Source: Kappaphycus alvarezii (Eukaryota > Rhodophyta > Florideophyceae > Gigartinales > Solieriaceae). Taken from it: a stretch of 64,000 nt of DNA. The DNA is taken from positions 55,654 through 119,653 of the forward strand of contig NADL03000568.1 in NCBI GenBank assembly GCA_002205965.3, written 5' to 3'. Below the pieces are notes generated by a model. The model ran no database searches, was not told where the DNA came from, and saw only the letters and a list, made by a program, of their open reading frames with translations. The position numbers and the translations under genes are program-made. Each line of letters opens with the position of its first letter. The first letter of the stretch is position 1. Shown in pieces: positions 43,448-54,350 of the stretch.

Positions 43448-44576
43448 CAGCACATACCACCTTTGCTATACAAAACTCTGCTAAAACAATATTCTACCCC
43501 TCCCCGGCGCCTCTGAGTGCTTGTTCCCACCGCCGTAAAGATTTCCTCCCCGAAAGCAGACCTCGGTTGAAATGTGGTCAAGGTGGTCATTTGTTTACAG
43601 ACAAAACCTAAGTGTGATAAACACTGACGTGAAAAAGGGCGCGTGCCGCACGCCCTTTTTCGTCTCAGCAACTGCACAGAATTACCAATTACAGTTACTG
43701 AAGACTCTCATTAAAAGGTCTCTTTTCTATCTCTCGTTGAAGAGGATATCCCGATCTATCCTTATTTTTACAACAAGGATAGATATAGCAAGCACCACAT
43801 GCAACCTGGATTCAGGTAATTATGTCACATTAAACCCTCCCGGTTACATTATCCAGTTGCTTTATTTATTGTTGTGAGGTGCCGGGGCAGGCAGACAGTG
43901 GGCCGCTATTATGGTCTCGCGAATATCATTATCACACTCTCTCCAAAATATTCGCGAGCTGTGTGTTCTAACAAATGTTACTTGCGACGCGGATGGCATT
44001 TCCACTAGGGGCATAGTATCAGTTTGGGGAAATATAAAGTATATCACAATTCTCCTAACAGCCACGATCAGATGTGGGCCCCAGCATCCCTTCAGTGTAA
44101 AGGAAACTGTTTGCATGTATTCTACAGTACGGCCATATTCCCCATGTATTTGCCCTTCTTCACATGGTTCAGCAATTCACAACAGTTTCCACGATTCCCC
44201 GCAAGCTTCCCAGCCCTCCGGTCCAGTAGTGTAATGCTTGCCTTACATTGTGATCTCCATCACTCGAAGAAATTCCATTTGGGTACTTACTCGAAATTCC
44301 ATTTGGGTACTTACTCGAGATTGAATCTTGAGGCAGCACTTTATGCTCAACATGGCAGCATGGAACCTCAAAAGACATCCCACATGCATGCAAGCAAATG
44401 CCTGTGAATGGTAACTACAGCAGTGGCAGTCAGGATTTTGTACTTGCTGTATCAATTGCTGCTGCCGTCAACGAGTCGTTGTCGTTCGTAACAAGGATTG
44501 CATGAGAGGTTGAATATAAAAGCTAAAAACAAGCTCCTGATAATGCGAGGTCGGTGTGACCTTGCAGTTGTAAACA
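43448..44576. other. no gene recognised
   Basis: Short frames only (43572-43877 plus, 43911-44234 plus, 44024-44407 plus). A GGGCGCGTGCCGCACGCCC-type hairpin lies near 43640. A 24-bp tandem duplication is listed separately. Confidence 0.45.
44270..44317 (+). repeat. 24-bp tandem duplication
   Basis: AAATTCCATTTGGGTACTTA CTCG occurs twice, back to back, at 44270-44293 and 44294-44317, without a mismatch. Confidence 0.92.
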
Positions 44577-44948
44577 TCAATAAGGTACTGAAAAATGAAA
44601 ACTCAAACATACAGAGAAGACGCAGACAAGCAAAACTTTCATATTGTTGGTAGAATAGGATAGCGGAGATCCCGCATTTCTACTGTATGTAGACTGTGTA
44701 TCCTGTCGGTAAGAGAAAGTGATACGGCAAATAGATTTATCTGTGGACTTGAGGCTTTTCTCTAGAACAGCAAGGGAAAGTTCATGCTGTCCTTGGCGAT
44801 AGAGCCCCACACAAATTACGAGAAATGTAAATGTAAAGATTACAAGTCCGCATTGAGCGGCCAGTAGGCGCGACCACTGCATAGAGTTAGCTGTTGACCA
44901 TCTTAATGAAGATTCATCCGGAGCTGGTCCTCTTTGGCTGCAGGACAC
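44577..44948 (-). CDS. possible small membrane protein
   Basis: A minus-strand frame of up to 123 codons with one clear hydrophobic segment (LVIFTFTFLVICVGLY) preceded by a polar N-terminus and followed by a Ser/Thr-rich tail and a second hydrophobic stretch near the C-terminus. The frame opens with GTG; the first ATG is inside (MQWSRLL), so about 100 codons would be used. It lies about 1.1 kb from the nitrate reductase start, divergently. I know no family, and it may be a chance frame. Confidence 0.28.
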   Translation of the reverse strand: MSCSQRGPAPDESSLRWSTANSMQWSRLLAAQCGLVIFTFTFLVICVGLYRQGQHELSLAVLEKSLKSTDKSICRITFSYRQDTQSTYSRNAGSPLSYSTNNMKVLLVCVFSVCLSFHFSVPY

Positions 44949-45098
44949 GGCGGCCTTTAGCGAATAAGCTTAAAGTCACGATAGCTTCGCGTGCAGTATC
45001 GTAATCCGGGCCAAGATTATGATACAAAAGGTATAGTACTTGCAGAACTGAGGCCTTTGATAATTTGCAAATCACCACAAGTTACCTGACCGTACATG

Positions 45099-45154
45099 TA
45101 TTTGGTGTTGCATTCCGTAGTAGGGATACCTACTACGGAATGCAACACCAAATA
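45099..45154. repeat. 26-bp perfect hairpin with 4-nt loop
   Basis: The arm at 45099-45124 (ends GTAGTAGG) is exactly complementary to 45129-45153/4 (starts CCTACTACGG) with GATA between. Core words are TTTGGTGTTGCATTCCGTAG and its complement. No coding potential. Transcribed, it would form a long perfect stem. Confidence 0.93.
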
Positions 45155-45434
45155 TTCGGAGAAACACTTAAACTGTAATGTTGCAAAAATAATGCTGGTG
45201 GAAAGCCACAGAGAAAAGCATTTTGATGGGCTTCCAAAAAACTGAACACTTCAACATTGACCGAATTTCGAATTAGCAATTACGTGCGTGTTGCCGGTTG
45301 CTCCTGGTTTTGAGACTACGAGCCCTTGGCTAGTCTGTTGTGCCCTTGCTCCTTTTTTCTGAATTAGTCTCATGAGTTTGAAATTGGTTGTACTGCAGTG
45401 GTCTTCCTGATAATTTTTTGTCAAAAACAATTTC

Positions 45435-45495
45435 TAGTGGGGGAATGTAGGGCGCTTTAATATTTGAAAGAGATGTTCGGTTGTTGCAGTAACAC
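45435..45495 (+). repeat. short dispersed repeat (pairs with 49862-49925)
   Basis: GGGGGAATGTAGGGCGCTTT AATATTTG and TCGGTTGT are matched at 49862-49925 (GGGGGAATGTGGGGTGCTTT AACGTTGG). It may be the edge of a larger decayed repeat. Confidence 0.5.
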
Positions 45496-45942
45496 GCAAG
45501 AAACAGTTTTACATTTCTCATAGACAGCGCTGGAGACTGGAGAGCTCCTCGACAAGAGAAAAAACATCCTAATACCAGATTTCTCAGCGGACCATGTTCC
45601 TGCTGAACGGAGCTCTATTTTCTAAAGGGCATACCTTCAGATCGGTTGTTCCATCCTAACGGCTCAAAAATTTGCCGGCCCTGTCATCTGTGGATACCAA
45701 ACGGTGTGTTCTCTGGGCCAACTGGCGTTTGTAACGAATGGAGAAAACCAAGACATGAGCATTACTGTTTGTCTTTGTAAGCGCTACGTCAGATGAAATC
45801 TCAGTAAATCTGGGCTCACATTTTCTTCAGGATTGTCAGGTTAGGCTCACATCTCGAAATATCAATATTTCTCTCGAACCGTTTCCGTTGGCACTGGTGT
45901 CAGCATCAACAACTCGCTCCACAGTCTGACTTTCTTACGAGA

Positions 45943-45948
45943 TATAAT
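45943..45948 (+). promoter_or_regulatory. TATA-like word upstream of nitrate reductase
   Basis: TATAAT within GATATAATAG lies 116 bp before the presumed ATG at 46064. It is the only such word close by. The position is plausible but unproven. Confidence 0.25.
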
Positions 45949-46063
45949 AGACTCACTTTCCATTTCTTGCGCACTGAGGCCGAGGTTGCGTCAACTTCAT
46001 CACGGAAATTTCCGATCATTCTCCTGCCTCGTCCGCTCAGATTACCGACGAAAGCTTGCCAGC

Positions 46064-48761
46064 ATGAAAAGCAGCGGAACTCACTCGGAGAGCAGCATCC
46101 CCGATATTTCAGGGAGTTTCGGTTGCCTCAAACCGCTACCGTTTCCGACAGCGCAGCGGAGATCTAAATCATCATTTTGGAAGCTTGCATTTAAGAGGAG
46201 CAACCCTCACGCGAAATCTCGTAAGGTAAGTACTGGATCGACGACCAAACAAACGGCACAAGCCAAAAGAAAAGTACTGGGATCAACGACCAAACGAACG
46301 GTGTTGAATATTTGCATTTCCTGAAAAAAGTCGTCGCTGAAGATACCAATACCCTTCCAAAATCTCATCAATCCGATGTTGTCGATGATCGCGACGAGCT
46401 CAGTCCAGACAGCTGGGTCAAGCGGAGCAAAGCTTTACTTCGTCTCACTGGGAAGCACCCTCTAAATGCCGAACCCTCTGTTCCTAGAATGTACGATGAG
46501 GGTTTTATCACACCAGTTTCCATCCACTTTGTTCGCAACCACGGCCGCACCGCAAAAATCAATTCCGCAACTTTCACTCTCGTCATAGATGGACTCGTCG
46601 AAAAAGAGCTGCGCTTATCTTTGGATGACCTGAAAAAGTTCCCAAACATCACCATGCCTGTCACTCTCTGCTGTTCCGCCAACCGTCGCAAGGAGTTCAA
46701 TACAATTTCGAAGACTATCGGTTTCAACTGGACTACGGGCGCTGCCAGTACGAACATGTGGACGGGCGTACGGTTAGCTGATGTGCTGGCCAAGGCATCT
46801 GTGGACATGAGCGAGGCTCGATTCGTTCACTTCGAGGGAGCCCAAAGTGAAGAGCTTCCAAAGGGCCTCTATGCAACTTCTATCGATATTCTTACCGCCA
46901 CCAACCCGTATGACCACGTGCTTCTAGCGTGGGACCAAAATGGCGTAGAGTTGCACCCCGATCATGGTTATCCACTCCGTGCCATTGTACCCGGTTTTGT
47001 TGGTGGGCGCTCCGTTAAGTGGCTGGAGCGCATTACGGTTTCGTCAAAGTCATCTACCAACTTTTATCATTTCCACGATAATCGCATTATGCCTCCATTT
47101 GTCGACGCGCAAAGGGCCACGGACGAAGGCTGGTGGTTCAGAGAGGAGTTCATTTATAATGAATTGAATGTTAACTCCACAATTGTGTATCCAACGCATG
47201 AGCAAACAGTCTTGCTCTCATCTCAAAATGAAACTTGCAGTGTAAAGGGCTTTGCTCTTTCCGGTGGTGGGCGGAAGGTCACACGAGTAGAAGTAACTCT
47301 TGACCAAGGGAAAAGCTGGCGACTTTGCAACTTAAATTACCCTGAGGAAAAGTATAGTACAACTCCGACCTTCGGGCGGTACTACTGCTGGATGTTCTTT
47401 GAGATTGAAATTCCCATGAAGGAACTTGCGAAGATCGCCCGTACCGGCGGTGAGATTCGCAGCCGCGCATGGGACTCCTCTAGTAATGTTCAACCACTAG
47501 AGCATACCTGGAACGTTCTTGGTCATGGAAATAATACGCAGTTTCGTCTAAGACTTGAGACCGTGCGCCAAAATGGGGTTGAGGCTGTGAAATTCCTGCA
47601 TCCTGTGGCTATCGGAGACATCAAGACTGGATGGATGGATATTGATAAAGAGAAGCGTCAAATTAAAGTAGAAAGTGTCAGTGAGGACTCTTCAACTGAG
47701 GAAGACGAAGTGGTCTTCGACAAAGCTGAGGTTGCTAAGCATTCCTCAGCGAAAGACTGCTGGATCGTGGTGGATGGCGGTGTTTACGATGTCACTAGCT
47801 ATTTGAAAGAGCACCCAGGTGGGCAGAATCGATTTTATTGAACGCTGGTATGGACGCCACCGAGGATTTCAATGTCATCCATTCTGATAAAGCTAAGAAG
47901 ATGTTGGAGGACTTCCGAATCGGCTCTTTGAGGAAAAGGGACTCTGTTCTAGCATCAATATCGAAACAACGAGAAAGTTTGATAGCCTTGGACCCTTCGA
48001 AGTGGATAGACTTTAAACTGGTTCATCGTGTGGACGTCAACTGGGACACGAGGCTCTACACTTTCGCATTGCAGTCTCCTAATCATACACTGGGTCTACC
48101 CGTTGGATACCATGTGTTTGTGAAAGCCGAAGTGAACGGCAAGAAGGTCATCCGTGCATTTACACCTGTATCTGGCGAAAATGAAAAGGGGAAAGTTGTA
48201 TTCTGCATCAAGACTTACTTTGCGGATAAGAATCCGAAGTTCCCCGATGGTGGGAAGATGAGTCAACACTTCGAGAAGTTGAAGATTGGAGAAAAGATAT
48301 CTATCAGAGGTCCTCTTGGACATGTTGAGTACGCCGGACCTGGTGAAATTGTTATTCATGGGGAGCGAAGGCGGGTTTCAGAGCTGGGCATGATCTGTGG
48401 TGGCACGGGAATAACACCGGCTTACCAGATTATTAAGAGCATCTACGACAACCCGAGTGACAAGACCGTGATAAAACTTGTCTATGCGAACAACACAGAA
48501 CAGGATATTTTGATGAGGGACGAATTGCTAAAAATGTCTGAACGGGAAAACATTTTCATTTGGTTTACTGTGGTCACAGCTGACAAACAGTGGACCATGA
48601 GCAAGGGCTTCATCACAAAGGAGATGATAGCAAAGCACATCCCATCACCATCGGCAGATACAGTAATAGGACTCTGTGGACCGCCTCCGATGATTAACAA
48701 GGCCTGTCTGCCTATCCTGACCGATCTTAATCACGATAAGGACAATATTGTAAGGTTCTAA
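46064..48761 (+). CDS. NIA: assimilatory nitrate reductase (NAD(P)H)
   Basis: Reduces nitrate to nitrite in the cytosol. Domains in order: a Ser-rich leader, then the molybdopterin domain with FITPVSIHFVRNHG and LCCSANRRKEFN (Moco Cys codon at 46672). A dimerisation domain follows (RSRAWDSSSNVQP near 47460). Cytochrome b5 has heme ligands in KEHPGG and IHSDKA, and the FAD/NAD reductase has RAFTPVSG, GKMSQ, GGTGITP and CGPPPMI. Three residues after HPGG the frame breaks: a G seems missing in the run at 47818-47823, and the frame shift continues correctly to TAA 48759. The first ATG is at 46064 in another frame. A 44-nt candidate intron (46226-46269) would link it to the main frame. All catalytic motifs are present, so the break may be a sequencing error. 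Total length of about 880 codons fits the family. Confidence 0.93.
46226..46269 (+). other. candidate short intron or tandem duplication in nitrate reductase
   Basis: A perfect donor (AAG then GTAAGT at 46226-46231) and an AAAAG end at 46269 give a 44-nt intron that joins the ATG-containing frame to the main frame. The candidate intron and the following exon share a diverged duplication (AGTACTGGATCGACGACCAA versus AGTACTGGGATCAACGACCA), so a simple duplication with a frameshift is an alternative. Confidence 0.4.
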
Positions 48762-50002
48762 TATTCATTAGTAGAGAAACGTAGAATTTAGTTCGTTGTA
48801 AATGGTTTGCGACTTAGGACTTACGATGTAGTGGACATGTGGTAGAGAAATGTAGTTCGGAGTAAAATTTCATGTATGGTTTGCTAATTAAAGACTTGCC
48901 ATGTAGTGAACGTGTTTTAACGAAAGATGAAGATTACGGAGTGGCAAATTGGGGGTTAAATGGGGTCCGTTACTCAATTTTCCTGATAACGGAGGTTGAG
49001 TGCAAAGTCGAAGAGATTGAACATACTACCGGTCTGTGCAGCAAGCAGGCACCCACAATCGCTCAGTTGCATATAGTCCCATCAAATACAAGCCGATGTT
49101 CTTCTCCGTGGCCGTAATAACCCCACTCTTGCCCCTTGAGGTCTACCCGTAAAAGCCTTCGGGTTTTGTTTGAAATTGGGCGGCTTCCAAAATGGAAGAT
49201 TGGAGCTTCCTATCACTAGGTGACGGGCGCGGGGTGTTCGGTACCACAGGACTATCGACCTGTTTCTTTGGGAAGGACAACCTTGACGAATACCATTGAA
49301 AAGCAACGCTCTCCTTCTTGCGCGCCATTCCTGACAGGTGGCGGTACTGTGGACAGGGTATCGACGAGATCGGGGCAGCGAGATCGCAGCGGTCGCGGCG
49401 TATTGATCTGTACGGGAGTCCCGCTGGACTGGTAGAAATGGCCGCGCCCGCAACCGACGACATGTCGCACGGAGCGGGCGCCGAAAGCGGCGAAATGTTG
49501 AAGCTCTGCAGTTTTTGGGTTAAGTGATGAAAGGGGAGAGTGTGGAGAACTGGGTTTCATTTACTGGAACAGATAAGCTGGCTGATACCTATTCAATTTC
49601 TACGGTAGTGAATAACCTACATTTCCTGCCTGCCTCCCTAAAAACGCTCTAGGAGAGCCATTTCGGCGCTGAAAAGAGTCTTCTAAGCAAGAGAGGACTT
49701 GTTGGCAATGCGCAGTGCCACCTGCGCCTGCGGCAAAATGTCACGTTCTTAGAGGCACCCCCACTGCGATGGCCCATGTCAGCCCCTTATTGGGGGTCCC
49801 ATCTTCAATAAACGTTCAACCCACCATACAAGTTGACTGGGTCTCAGCCGGTATATCTGTTAAGGGGGAATGTGGGGTGCTTTAACGTTGGGAAAATATG
49901 GTCGGTTGTGGCCAAGAATATCCTAGAGGGTTTGACAGGGTCGAAGGGCTTCGTGCTTTATCAACAGACTAGTGAAGTGCGATCGCGGTAAATCTTTGCG
50001 AG
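48762..50002. other. nitrate reductase 3' flank, no gene
   Basis: The start is AT-rich with an imperfect duplication of ATGTAGTGGAC/ATGTAGTGAAC near 48827 and 48900. From 49080 to 49560 it is GC-rich with overlapping frames on both strands and no motif. No polyadenylation signal could be fixed. Confidence 0.45.
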
Positions 50003-50355
50003 TTGTACAGATTGGCACAGAATCGTGCGGAGGGTATTCATAAATTAACTATGATTGCAGGCGGCTTGTGAAAACCTGTCGCGCCTGCATCACTCAAAAA
50101 TCTAAATGATTTGGTTCTTTAATTTTTGAAAAGTGTGGTTCGGCTATCCCCCGGTGTATGCTACACATGCTCAGGATGATGGGTAATGTGAGTCATGTGC
50201 CTAAATGGCTGCCTCGAAGCCTGTCATCAGGCATGATGCATTGGACATCACTGCTGCTGCCGCCTGCATCATTGGAGACTAAACGCAAAACGGGTAACAA
50301 AGTCGCGAAGCTCCTGTTGAGGGGAGGCACCGCGACAGGGAAGCAGCGAAGGTAG
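50003..50355 (+). repeat. dispersed repeat, copy B (interrupted)
   Basis: Matches 22785-22990 in reverse complement, in two parts: 50003-50092 and 50261-50355. Between them is an insertion (next feature). Shared words include GCGGAGGGTATTCATAAATTA-like sequence and CTCCTGTTGAGGGGAGGCAC. Confidence 0.75.
50093..50260 (+). mobile_element. 168-bp insertion with 11-bp target duplication
   Basis: CGCCTGCATCA is duplicated exactly at 50082-50092 and 50261-50271, while the uninterrupted copy A shows a single GCGCCTGCATTA. The insert has TGATTTGGTTCTTTAATTTT near its left side and a CATCAGGCATGATGC segment on the right. No ORF or terminal inverted repeat is seen. The TSD length matches that of the 91-bp insertion, although the sequences differ. 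Confidence 0.7.
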
Positions 50356-50388
50356 CAAGGCGGCGGAAAAAACCCTGACCGTCGTCGC

Positions 50389-51090
50389 CTAAGACGCCAT
50401 AGATATCACTCCCAACAGGGAAGAGGAGGATATCTTTTTGGTCGCAGTAATCTCCGCAATGAGGATGTTTCTCGCGCTCTGCGAGTGTCGCGGCAGCGCC
50501 TGCGGCAACTGTACTTGGCGAGATGTGGCGGCGATCGGGGGGTGGGCAACAGTAACGTCGACGGCAATATCAGGACTGTGAAGCCCATAGGCAGCGAGAA
50601 TGTAGATGTCCACCCGTAACGCAGGGGACTCCGAATGCACAGACGAATTGGGAACCTGGTAGGTTAGCGGATGGTCGACGAGGGCGACAATCCCAACTTC
50701 CGTACAGGAGCGGGTGAGAGCGTTGCGGAGGAGTTGATGTCGACGAGTCATTCCGTCTTTTTATTTGCAGGTAAACGCGTGTTGGCCGCTTGGATCTAAG
50801 AAGGGTGCGACGTCGGCCGAGCGCCGGGATGCATGTTGCTGACTACGACCAATCACTGAAGCTGCACACGTGGACCAAATGGAATAACTCAGCTTTTGTT
50901 GAAGCCGTAATGACACCTTCGCCTTAGAGCTTCCGATACGGGCTGCGATAACAGCCGCGTACTCGTCGACCACCTTAGATATGGTCACAGACGGGCAGGC
51001 CAGGGAGTTAAAGGCTAGCGGCACCAAATGCCATCCGAGTTCCTTGTTACAAAGGCCAGTGGCGTGGTCGCCGAGATGGACCATGGGAGT
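50389..51090 (-). pseudogene. non-LTR C-terminal fragment (LINE-H)
   Basis: Two minus-strand segments in the same frame separated by one TAA (50761-50763): RRSADVAPFLDPSGQHAFTC then TRRHQLLRNALTRSC, followed by ALRVDIYILAAYG, DIAVDVTVAHPP and SQSARNILIAEI. The Cys-His knuckle and RLE-like core are clear and closest to LINE-A in style. The fragment is cut off on its 5' side exactly where the LTR relative begins (51091), so the LTR sequence probably inserted into it. Confidence 0.8.
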
Positions 51091-51710
51091 TGATAGGGGT
51101 AAATCATTGGGAGAAGAGATACTCGACAAAAGTGCTACCGTGGTATAGTTGAACGAACGAAAAGGAATGTATATGGAAGGGAGTTGAGAGGGCTACAAGC
51201 AAGTATGGAAGGGGTAGGGTCTACCACTGATGCCCTGGGACCAGCTTAGGAAAAATGTTTCTTGGCTCTGAAGTTGACTCTCAACTCCCTACTATTCGGA
51301 GCTTGACTTGAAGTTGTCTGCTAACTTGCTTGACCTCTCCATAGGGAAGCAGTTTACTCAGCTTATATAGACTTTTGGCTACCCCTATAGTCCGAAAAAA
51401 GCTACAGAAAGTACCAGGAAATGCATAGAAACAATTTGTGAGGATGATATACTCTAAACAAAAGATACTTAAGAAACTAACAATCAATAAGGTCCTCTTT
51501 TTTCCCATTCTCTAAATCAGATCCAAACAAGTCCTCCAAAATATCCATGCTGCCCAAGCAGTCCCCACAAATATCTGCGAACGGCTCATAGCTCTCTATT
51601 TCCTCCTGGGAGATATCTAAACTACTAAAGATATCTCCATCCGGTCTCAGCGTCGGCAACACTTGTTCCATACTCTCCAGTCCAGGCCCCACCAGTCCAA
51701 CACTTTCCAT
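51091..51710 (-). repeat. LTR relative of gypsy-2 (copy 4)
   Basis: Begins TGATAGGGGTAAATCATTGG at 51091 and follows the gypsy-2 5' LTR through the TATATAAG word and the acidic ORF. A segment of about 40 bp present in the other copies near the left end is deleted here. Beyond 51700 it matches copy 3 only. No right terminus was found. Confidence 0.75.
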
Positions 51711-52060
51711 GCCCCCCGTTCTCTCACCGACGTCGTCCTCGTCCCCATCCTCCTTCTCTTCCTTCTCTTCCTCCCCTTCTTCCTCGCCATCCTCCCCGTT
51801 ATTAACCTCTTAGACCAACTCATGGGCTACCCACTCCTCGAAGGTCTTCCAGTTCCCTCCTCGATGTCCCACTCCCGCCCCTTTCCTACCTCCTCCTCCT
51901 CAATTAAAACGCGACGCACGAATTCGATAAACTTCTTTTTTGTTTGCCGACGCAGGTAGTCCTCGCGGTCAGTAATTCCGAAAGGGAGTAAGGGAATAGA
52001 GTTTAGGGGGCGGGGATTGCGATATTTGTAAATGAATTTCGAGGGGAATAGATTGTTCAT
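51477..52060 (-). pseudogene. acidic protein overlapping the LTR relative
   Basis: From ATG at 52060 the frame reads a basic/aromatic N-terminus (NLFPSKFIYKYRNPRPLN, then REDYLRRQTKKKFIEFVRRV). It shifts frame near 51845 and continues with WKTFEEWVAHELV, a TAA, a long Glu/Asp-rich stretch and the conserved tail PFADICGDCLGSMDILEDLF to a stop at 51477. The tail equals the U3 ORF of gypsy-2. Either this is the full form of an LTR-borne gene, or a host gene whose end was captured by the LTR family. Confidence 0.45.
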
Positions 52061-52515
52061 TTCGGTAGGCTTTGGAGAATGGGAGTCAATGGAGGGTGTT
52101 TTGTGTGTGTAGGGGGAGAGAGGTGATGAGCAAAATGATCGGGGAAGTTCAAAACTTGAAATAAAGGGGTCTAAATAGGCTCCCGGGGCAGGTTCTATAG
52201 ATTAGGAATTGGTAAAATAAATCTGTAAGGGATTTTCTAGTATTGCAGTTGCGCCCTTTTTCTCAAAAAAGCCAATTTGGAGGAGGAGGAAAGCAAAAAG
52301 GGAAAAAGAACTTGATTCGGGATCGATTCAGAGGGGTAGATACAGTATAAAAATATCTAGATAAAATGGAAGTAAATTTGGAGAGGAGCGCCGTGATGAT
52401 AAGCAAGGCTCAGGGAGGACGAGGAAGGGCCGTAACTATAAGCAAATTTGCACAAGGAGAGGTATTAAAGAAAACTAAAGGTCTGTGGATGACGGCGACA
52501 AAAAAAGTCCGTTCC

Positions 52516-52664
52516 AGGGGATTTTAGGGGATTTTAGGGGGTTTTAGGGGTTTTATTAGGGATTTAGGGGTTTTTTAGGGGTTTTTAGGGGTTTTTTTTA
52601 GGGGATTAGGGGATTTAGGGGATTAGGGGTTTTAGGGGTTTTACTAGGGGATTTAGGGGATTAG
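52516..52664 (+). repeat. degenerate TTTAGGGG/TTAGGGG tract
   Basis: About 150 bp made of units such as ATTTTAGGGG, GTTTTAGGGG, ATTTAGGGG and ATTAGGGG, about 18 in all, in one orientation. It resembles a decayed plant-type telomere repeat. A short TTTAGGGTTTTAGGG occurs again at 54710-54724. Confidence 0.85.
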
Positions 52665-54350
52665 TTACCGGCCAGGTGGGGATTTGGGTGGCCGAGGGGA
52701 TTTGTTGCACATGTTATTTATATGTTTCGATAAGGCTTGTATGGTCCTCCAAAGTGTTCAGGAGTGCTTCATTGTCTTTGTAACGAAAGTTCAAGCCATA
52801 GAAGTAAAAATATTTTGGGTTATGACAATTTTTCGAAAATGTCGATTTTGCCTATTTTTGATGCGGTTGTACCGTTTTTTCTAGGAAATGGATAACAGAC
52901 CTATATTAACCTGTCATTATTTAAGAATTGAATGGAGTAGGCAGTGTATCACAACAATTTTGTGAAAAAGTGTGCGATGATAGCGTCATGCAGACTCGTG
53001 GTGTTGCCATGTTTTAAGGCGGTTTTGAGGGTAAACTCGATTTTGTGGAGTGTTTGTTCAACTAAAGCATGAATCTTGTGCTGAGGTGGTCCCTTGATAG
53101 TGGTATTCAGCGTCTATATTATATTTGTGTGCTGCGATCATGGTCTATGCAGTGATATGGGTCGGGGCTACCTGATTTTCCCTACTATATCCATTTTTTG
53201 GGATTGCAGTGAAAATCGATGAAATGAACAGTTAATATTAGTAAGGTTTATGTTGGATACGCTGCAAGTCAAACTCTGCATAAAAGTGGCCAATGCAAAA
53301 AAACTTGCTCTTTAAGCGGAATTGATGACGGCTCTGTTTGCGAACAAGTGATCCAATGTGCTCTTAGTGTGTTCTTGGGACCTTGTAAAGTGAGCTGGAT
53401 ACAAATTCGCTTTTATCCGAAAAACTCCGCAAGGAATCGTTAGTAGTAAGAAATTGGGTAAGGTTTCCTGAACACGAGGATCTGCTGAATATACATAGGT
53501 GACGCACTCAAAGCATTTGTTTATAAATTGCTTCCTAACTGAGAAAAGTAAAAACTGAATACCGTCTTGCCTTTATTGAATCCTTGAATCCATTTGGTAG
53601 AGAAATGATTTTTAAATTCTGATAAATGGAGCAGTTGGTATTAGTATGCCTTGTTTTCGGTGCGTGGAATGTAATGCTCCGGTGATTGGTGTCGATAAAA
53701 AATGACACAGAGCGACCTTTTTGTGTTTACTAGATCCATTTGGGGATAAATATGACTTGAAATCCGTTGGATTGCTTATATCACAAGAGTAGGAAAAGTA
53801 TGATGCTGTCCGGGATGTAAGGATTTGGAGAATGTATTTGTCTTTAATCAAGTCATTGGCTGGTTCAATGCTTCCTAAATGAGAAACGTGACGTACAAAT
53901 ACCTTATGGTCTTTATTCAATTTAGTTGATGCGTGTGTTTTCAGTTGCAACCTGATGAATACAGCAGATCACCTTAGTAAGTATTTGCATGGTGCTCGTA
54001 ATGTGAGGTTCAGGCTAATGGTGGGGTGGGAATATATGCCTTGAAATCCGTTGGAGCGATTGTCCTCAAAATGAATTTTTAAAGGACGCTCAGTGTGAGC
54101 CTTTCGAGCATGGATGGAGAGCTTTTATCATTCTCATGAATATCAAAGTCTTACGCGATCTAGGAGTGAGAGTCATGTTGGAAGGAGGAATTTTGCCATT
54201 TACGTTCATACGGACTGCTTAAGAAACATAGGACTTATGGATAAATGACATTGAGGGCCATCCGCACTTGTTTCTAACTGACATGATGTAGCAATGGTAA
54301 AGAGATTTTTGACCTCTACAAGGCTCATAGAACTTGAGCGTCATTCTAGG
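52665..54350. other. no gene recognised
   Basis: Moderately AT-rich with scattered frames (52684-52884 plus, 53612-53950 minus). The minus frame has no recognised motif. No repeat with the rest of the window was found before the array at 54351. Confidence 0.45.

Noticed and set aside
49082..49560. Minus-strand frame with NGIRQGCP, resembling an RT motif
   Set aside because: No other RT motif on either side, and neighbouring frames are equally open; probably coincidence.
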